A DNA stretch of 23,903 nucleotides from Priapulus caudatus. Taxonomy: Eukaryota; Priapulida; Priapulimorpha; Priapulimorphida; Priapulidae. The translations under genes were made by a program, and so were the position numbers. The notes beneath the pieces were generated by a model that saw only the letters and a program-made list of their open reading frames with translations, was not told the origin of the DNA and did no database searches. Positions 18,426-23,903 of this stretch are shown piece after piece. The DNA lies in assembly GCF_000485595.1 (NCBI RefSeq), contig NW_014578190.1, positions 1-23,903 of the forward strand, in the 5' to 3' direction. How positions within the stretch are numbered: the first letter of the stretch is position 1; each line of letters opens with the position of its first letter.

Positions 18426-19257
18426 GGTCAGTTATAAAGCGGAAGGGAAATTCTCTGCGGCGGACCGAGCGGCGGCGGCGGCTGGGGAGACATGAAACCA
18501 TGGTATCCCCGCCGACTTCCTCGCGGGGGATACAAATAATTGAGCATACTTTTCTATGCAAAAATGGGATGTGCTTAATCACCATCATTAAAATGAAAGT
18601 AATACATATACAGCCAGCTCACAACAAGTCGGTCGTCCCAGGTGGCATTAGCCCATTAAAGAGTGTCGTAACCAGGAGAGGAAACACTTACAGCTGCATG
18701 GTGTATGTAATAGGTTTCGATAATCAGTTGCCTGTGTCCAGTTCAGTCGAAGTACATGGCAGTATTTGTTATTGTGAACTCCCTTTCTCTCCCAGAATTA
18801 TCATACTACAGCTCTACATAATTAAATGATTACGCCGAAAAAAGACGTTTGTTTCCGCTAACCCGACCGAGTCCATTTTAAACCGCCGTGTCGAAACTTT
18901 TTATTGTGATCGGCAAATAAAAAATAAAAAATAATTTTTAAAAAATGAAAAAAATCCCAACGTGATATCGATCGGTGAATGCATTGATTTGACTTTGAAG
19001 TCATTATATGGGCTGTTATAAATATAAAACAAGTATTGTTAGAATATAAAAAAAAATATTTGATAAGTTTTGCCCGCCTACCGTGTCCAATTTTTTTCAG
19101 CTTGGAACGGAAACAAACATTTTTTGTTCTTAGGCCTTGGTGTATTTGTGTATGTAGCTGCATTGTATTGGCTAGGGGAGACCGAGGTATAACGTACTTG
19201 TTTTCGCCAAAAAACATGTTCCGTAGGAACGCATCTCTGATTACATAATACTAATAG

Positions 19258-19315
19258 CAGAAGTAGATAGTATGGAATCAGGGGGGGGGGGGTCCCTAGC
19301 TATTATCTACTTCTG
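19258..19315. repeat. Hairpin with G12 loop (copy 2)
   Basis: CAGAAGTAGATAGTA pairs with TATTATCTACTTCTG with one mismatch (19258-19272 with 19301-19315). The loop holds a run of 12 G. In copy 1 (7140-7198) the left stem and G run are altered. Confidence 0.6.
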
Positions 19316-20247
19316 ATAATAGGAATCAGTGGGAAACGTGATTGACGTTACATAATTTTTCGTTCCCATCGCTTGCCTAAAGTAAGTAAGTATTATTGCA
19401 GTTCTAATGTTGACCATGTGCATTCATATGCAAATAAACATTCTTATAAAGCATTCAAGTCTTATAACATATTTAATCGATTTTCTAAAATCATTTCTTG
19501 TGAACCACACATGATATGTACACATCGATATAGGCGTATGCTCCATAGGTAGGACTGTTTGTGATTTATACAACTCTATTAGACTTCAACAATTTGTTGA
19601 CTGTGTAGCAGATCTAGACGATTCCATAAACCATTCAACATGCAGGCACACGCACACACACTAGCAAGCTGTTACCGTGTTGCATGACGATCGACATTCA
19701 ATTTCTGCACACCTTTTCAACAGCTCACATAATGAAAGTGTCAATGACACTGTAGCTCACTACAAAAAAGGACACATTGAGTGAGTAAGAAGAAGTCAGT
19801 TTTAATTGAGCAACCATCGACGTACATTATAGAAACGATTGCCGTCTGTATATCGCAATAATAATTTATAAACCAAAATGAATCACAATTTGTGACCGTA
19901 GATGGCGCTATAACCGCTTTGTAGCGATGGCGTTTGAAATAAATGGGTGTTGCTATCCCCCGGGCGCGTTTATTTTTTCCGTACCGTTAACGCGTCAGCG
20001 CTCGGGGAGCGTATTGGGAATGCTTGCGTCACAGCTCAACAGTCCCCCTAAACACTATGTACTCGACTACTCAACAAATAATTGAAATATGTGTTTACAC
20101 AGGCCTTCTATCGCTAGCAAAGACCGTTTCTTGGAGCTAGTAGTGATACGCTTTCATACTTAACGAGACAAAGATGGCGGCGGTGGCGCCGATTCGAAAT
20201 AACGCCTTGGGAAATAAATTCATGATTTGAGAGTTTAGATGAGCTAG

Positions 20248-20335
20248 AACCCTAACCCTAACCCTAACCCTAACCCTAACCCTAACCCTAACTTAACCCT
20301 AACCCTAACCCTAACCCTAACCCTAACCCTAACCC
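20248..20335 (+). repeat. Interstitial telomeric repeat, tract 1 of copy 2
   Basis: Nearly perfect CCCTAA units with one ACTTAA variant. Confidence 0.97.
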
Positions 20336-20590
20336 AGTATGCATTCCCAATACGCATAGCGAGCGCTGACGCGTTAACGGTACGGTAAAAATTATCGCCC
20401 CCGGGCGTGGAGGGAGGTCACGTGATAACGTTGACGATGACGTTCAAATCGTTAACCCTAACGTTAACCCTCACTCCAACACCGCCAACACTAATCTTCA
20501 CACTAAATATATATGTGTCGCCGCGCTATATATAGGCAGTGTTATCCACAAAAATTAATCTATGGTGTGGGGACAGATATCATGATGCAA

Positions 20591-20722
20591 AAACCCTAAC
20601 CCTAACCCTAATCCTAACCCTAATCCTAACCCTAACCCTAACCCTAATCCTAACCCTAACCCTAACCCTAACCCTAACCCTAACCTTAACCCTATAATCC
20701 TGACCCTAACCCTAATCCTAAC
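20591..20722 (+). repeat. Interstitial telomeric repeat, tract 2 of copy 2
   Basis: CCCTAA with regularly scattered CCTAAT variants. It is cleaner than its counterpart at 8498-8633. Confidence 0.95.
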
Positions 20723-22719
20723 ACTATTCTAACACTAGTGCTGCCACGTTGCGGTCACCTCCCTCCACGCCCGGGGGATAGCATTACCCGAAATAAATAG
20801 GTTATGCTGCGTTCCGACATGTTTTGTAAATCTTTACTCTGATATAGACGTTTTATCGGCAGGGTGGAGAGGAAATACCAATTTTGCATTAAAGATATTG
20901 TCAATGAAATCTTGTAAAACGAACCAGACGAGTGTGACACCACAGACTGTTTGTGTTTATATAATATGCTATATTATTGCTAAACCCTACCTAATTTGCA
21001 TAATTTTTTTTTCAAATATCAAAACCCCTAGCCCTTATTCATTCACATACCAAAAATGAGCAAAATCCGTTGAACCTGAACTGACTAATGGCAATTCCCA
21101 TTTTTGGCAAAGTACGTCGACTGGCGTGCTCCAAAATAGGACGTTTAATATGGGAGCATAGCAGTAACAACTGTACACAATTTCAAACATGTGGGTCAAA
21201 CGGTTCCTGAGTTATCGTTGACCGTAGCCAAATGTTGACGGACGGACGGACGGACAGACGGACGTACGACGGACGACGACCCATGGCAATAGCTCAGCTT
21301 GACGATGTCAAGGTGAGCTAAAAACTAGGGTCTCCGGAACGGGAAAAAGGCAAGATCTGCATGGTAACTCAACTTGTGATGCTCTGGAACGAGATATTCT
21401 TAAAAATGCGATGCACTGGAACGGAAGTTTAGGGTGGAAAAGGGGGGTCTCTCCCGCGGCACATACCTACCATGCAATATATATGGTGTGCCCCCCCCCA
21501 CAATACCCGTCTGATTCTTAACAGTCTGCAACACGATGAGTGCGCCAAAAAGCTCCGTGTCATGGTCAACAGTAGGTGACCATATTTGAGATAATGAAAA
21601 GTAGTGCGAGTCAGCGAGAGTAAGGAAACATGTGGTCTATAAAGGTTATTCTCTATTTTTCAATGTGCTTATGTGCACTTGTATTATTATATGTTGCGTG
21701 CTTGCTAACCTAACCCTAGTTATTGGCGAGAACAGCTACACAGCACCGCACAGTTTACTGGCCAATTACAGCCCTGAGCAGCTGCATAATAAAATTGTCC
21801 GGTCCATCTGGTCACGTAATGCGTGACCATTTCTACTACGTACGCGGCTTCACTAAGCAACTGTGAAGCTATAATCGGTTCATGCATATGCACGCGTTCG
21901 GCCTTTCCTGTTGACGTTGATCAAGCTATAACGACAATGTCTACACACCCAACATGTACACACACCAATATGCAAGTATATGCACACATTTTTCCGATGC
22001 ACTGATATGGCAATTTGTCATACTTGCTCCTCCCTCACCAGTCGAAATGTTGCATACCAACTCTAACTCCCTTCATATTATGCTGGTTACTGGATGGTGG
22101 AATCCCCCATGTATGCAAGCGATCGATCATGCCCTTTCGCGAAGAAGGTGGGCGGGCACATCGCTCCCACAGAATATTTTGAGTGGAATGGTGTGAAGTA
22201 ACGCTTGCATTAGCGGATATAAACTACTAGTACTACTATATTTCTTTTATTATATACCCGTACGTGTAGAAATGAAAGAATAAAAACGCGTTCCTGTAAA
22301 ACTTCGTTTTGATTTGCACGGCTTTCACTTCAGCACACATGTTTTTCACATTTATTTCAGAAATTAGCCCCTAAATGCTCAATCCACACTCCAGGATTCC
22401 AGATAAACAATTTACTATGCAAATTCGACATCCTTAGCAGCTTTCGAACTTAACAACATGATATGTATGGCAGTATATGATGCTTCAACTAAATAAATCT
22501 GTTGAAGTGACCAAGAGACATCTCGCCCCCTCTGCATGGTAGTGTAACCTCAGACTTGTAGGGTGAAGTACAAGAGCGGTCAGAGTGAGAGTAGAGCAAT
22601 AGCCAAGACAAGAAGTCAAAACACAAACTAACAGAGTAACGTACCACAAAGAGTTGTATTCGCCATAACGCAAGGTAGACAGAAAACGTGCAGCTGAAGG
22701 TGTATAGATATACGTGATA

Positions 22720-23119
22720 TAGTCAGGGAGCATCTGTAATCCCGTGGGAATTTAATGGTGAAAGCAAGCCACCTACCTAGATGTGTTAAGGGGACCCTAG
22801 GGAACACAAAATGCGCCAAAAAAAAATAGTTGTCGGCAATTTTGTAACTCGCACCGGCCGCCGCTAGGGGGGTCATTGTTTGGACCAATATTGCTCAACA
22901 TGAATCGAGGCTGGAGGCATAAAATGTCATATAAGTTCAATAAACAACACGAATGGTGACACAAACTAACAAAAAGCTTTAATGTAATGTATCTGACACA
23001 TACCCACAACATTAGGTAATAAGACAGAGTCACGTGACCAACACTGCATGGAAACGAGGCTGACTATTTGCTGCTAAATAACAAGCACCCGCATCATTGT
23101 TTTTCGTCAAATTATTCAG
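22720..23119 (+). repeat. Left inverted repeat of the second 4.4 kb transposon copy
   Basis: TAGTCAGGGAGCA start and the same inner edge (ATTATTCAG) as 10756-11157. Around 22830-22865 it agrees with the right repeat at 15160-14762 rather than with the left repeat of copy 1. Confidence 0.88.
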
Positions 23120-23335
23120 AGGTTTCTGGAATTGTGTGAGGAGCAAACGTCTCTTAATGAGTGTTGATCGTAAAATTAAAAGATAGCACAGGAGCGAGGT
23201 TTTACCCGTATATCACTTTCCAGCTATACACGTATATCAAGGCAATTGCTATCTGCATGCGATCCATTTTTAAGCCCCTGCTGTACCACTGACAAAAACA
23301 GTTTTCTAGCTCTTAGATACTATAACTATTTGCTT

Positions 23336-23903
23336 CTAACGCTTCTTCAACACATCCCAAATGCTGAGCTTGGTCGTTTGTATGCGATCTTTCACAAAGA
23401 CTCTGAACAGCTCATTTCCAATAACGCTTTTGGTCACAGAGATCTTTTTGACTTCCTCCGTCATGCGAAACTTTGGTAACGAGCGTTGAACAGGTCAGGG
23501 CCTTGTTCGCGTGAATGGCTTGGTGTAACGTTGAAGCTACTTATCAACTGCTGGACATTCTTCTCTTCGCGTGCACATGACAGCATTGGTGAGGTTGCGA
23601 TGACGGGTCTGCGTCTTTGGTGAGATCCTAGCCATCTGCTTCGCTTGTTCAGCCAGTCTCGCCAGCTCAGGTGCAACAAGGAAGTACTTCGTTCGAAGCA
23701 GGATTCAGCGTTATGCCAATCAATCCACCTGATACCTTCATTGATCTATTTACGTGTTCGACGAGCGTTGTCGGCACCAACTGCACAGAAGGGCACATTT
23801 GCATTCTTATGACCACCCAGTTCCCGTCCTGAAACTCCCGATAGGTCTCGGGTCAGTGTCCTTTATGGCCTCATCTCGCCAGGTAAACTGGATCATGCGG
23901 GCG
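23336..23903 (-). pseudogene. C-terminal part of the second transposase copy, frameshifted, cut by window end
   Basis: Starts at the same stop codon (complement of CTA at 23336-23338) and matches the last 190 or so codons of the intact gene at 11377-14589. It carries many single-base indels, for example an extra T near 23430, an extra C in GAGCGTTGAAC near 23483 and a lost T near 23537, which break the reading frame repeatedly. Substitutions are rare. Indels at this density without matching substitutions look like read errors, so the real copy may be intact. The remainder lies beyond the window. Confidence 0.7.

Larger units (their letters stand above)
19945..20789. mobile_element. MULE-like telomere-bearing element, second copy
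   Basis: 845 bp, with the same GAAATAAAT duplications (19936-19944, 20790-20798) and the same inverted ends. The internal inverted arms 19957-20022 and 20341-20407 match better than in copy 1, sharing TACCGTTAACGCGTCAGCG and GTATTGGGAATGC. This suggests that copy 2 is nearer the true sequence here. Confidence 0.72.
19729..21320 (+). repeat. Dispersed GACG-tailed repeat, copy 3, interrupted
   Basis: Counterpart of 7620-9261. Its tail (about 21110-21320), with a clean GACGGACGGACGGACAGACG run, resembles the isolated copy at 1561-2194 more closely than copy 1 of the duplication does. The outer TAGCTCAC and GTGAGCTA words are perfect inverted octamers here. Confidence 0.65.
18388..23903 (+). repeat. 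Large direct duplication, copy 2 (cut by window end)
   Basis: Collinear with 6246-11940. It keeps the same nested insertions at the same places: the GACG-tailed repeat, the telomere-bearing element with its GAAATAAAT flanks, and the 4.4 kb transposon's left end. The duplication therefore happened after all of those insertions. This copy is about 190 bp shorter over the compared length because of scattered single-base losses. Confidence 0.92.

Noticed and set aside
18858-19248. Frames of 70-119 codons in the second duplicate
   Set aside because: The equivalent region at 6738-7121 does not keep the same frames.

Overview
The window looks like nuclear DNA from an animal, most likely a marine invertebrate. 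The reasons are vertebrate-type (CCCTAA)n telomeric tracts lying inside the sequence, many dispersed non-coding repeats, no bacterial-style gene packing, and one long intronless frame that belongs to a DNA transposon. I see no convincing host gene, tRNA or rRNA. Apart from its transposase the window is mobile-element and repeat DNA, much of it rearranged.

Layout. 1-803 is AT-rich and contains a Harbinger-like MITE (422-800, TTA duplication). 1561-2194 is a dispersed repeat with a GACG-rich tail, followed by a purine-rich tract and a trinucleotide-rich stretch. 3657-5373 is a complete 1.7 kb non-autonomous element with CAGGGCGTCAAGT ends and a CAACTT duplication. 5708-6240 holds a dispersed monomer and then a strongly cytosine-rich tract. 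6246-11940 is the first copy of a large direct duplication whose second copy fills 18388 to the window end.

Inside each duplicate lies another copy of the GACG-tailed repeat, interrupted by an element of about 0.85 kb (7840-8702 and 19945-20789). It has GGGT...TGCTATCCCC ends, an exact 9-bp duplication (GAAATAAAT) and two internal tracts of telomeric repeat. This gives a simple explanation for the interstitial telomere sequence: it was carried in by a transposon.

The centrepiece is a complete 4.4 kb DNA transposon (10756-15160) with about 400-bp inverted repeats. It encodes one uninterrupted protein of 1,070-1,112 residues on the minus strand, with two CxxC...HxxxC modules followed by a DDE-like catalytic region. 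The left half of a second copy, at the equivalent insertion site, closes the window.

The non-duplicated spacer (15161-18387) holds a 173-bp foldback element with a telomere-like core, a decayed hAT-type transposase fragment (about 16700-17370) that I recognised only across frames, and two overlapping open frames ending in a 30-bp minisatellite.

Caution: the two large duplicates differ mainly by single-base insertions and deletions, the signature of uncorrected long-read sequence rather than evolutionary decay. Frameshifts in the second copy, and possibly the duplication itself, may be assembly artefacts.
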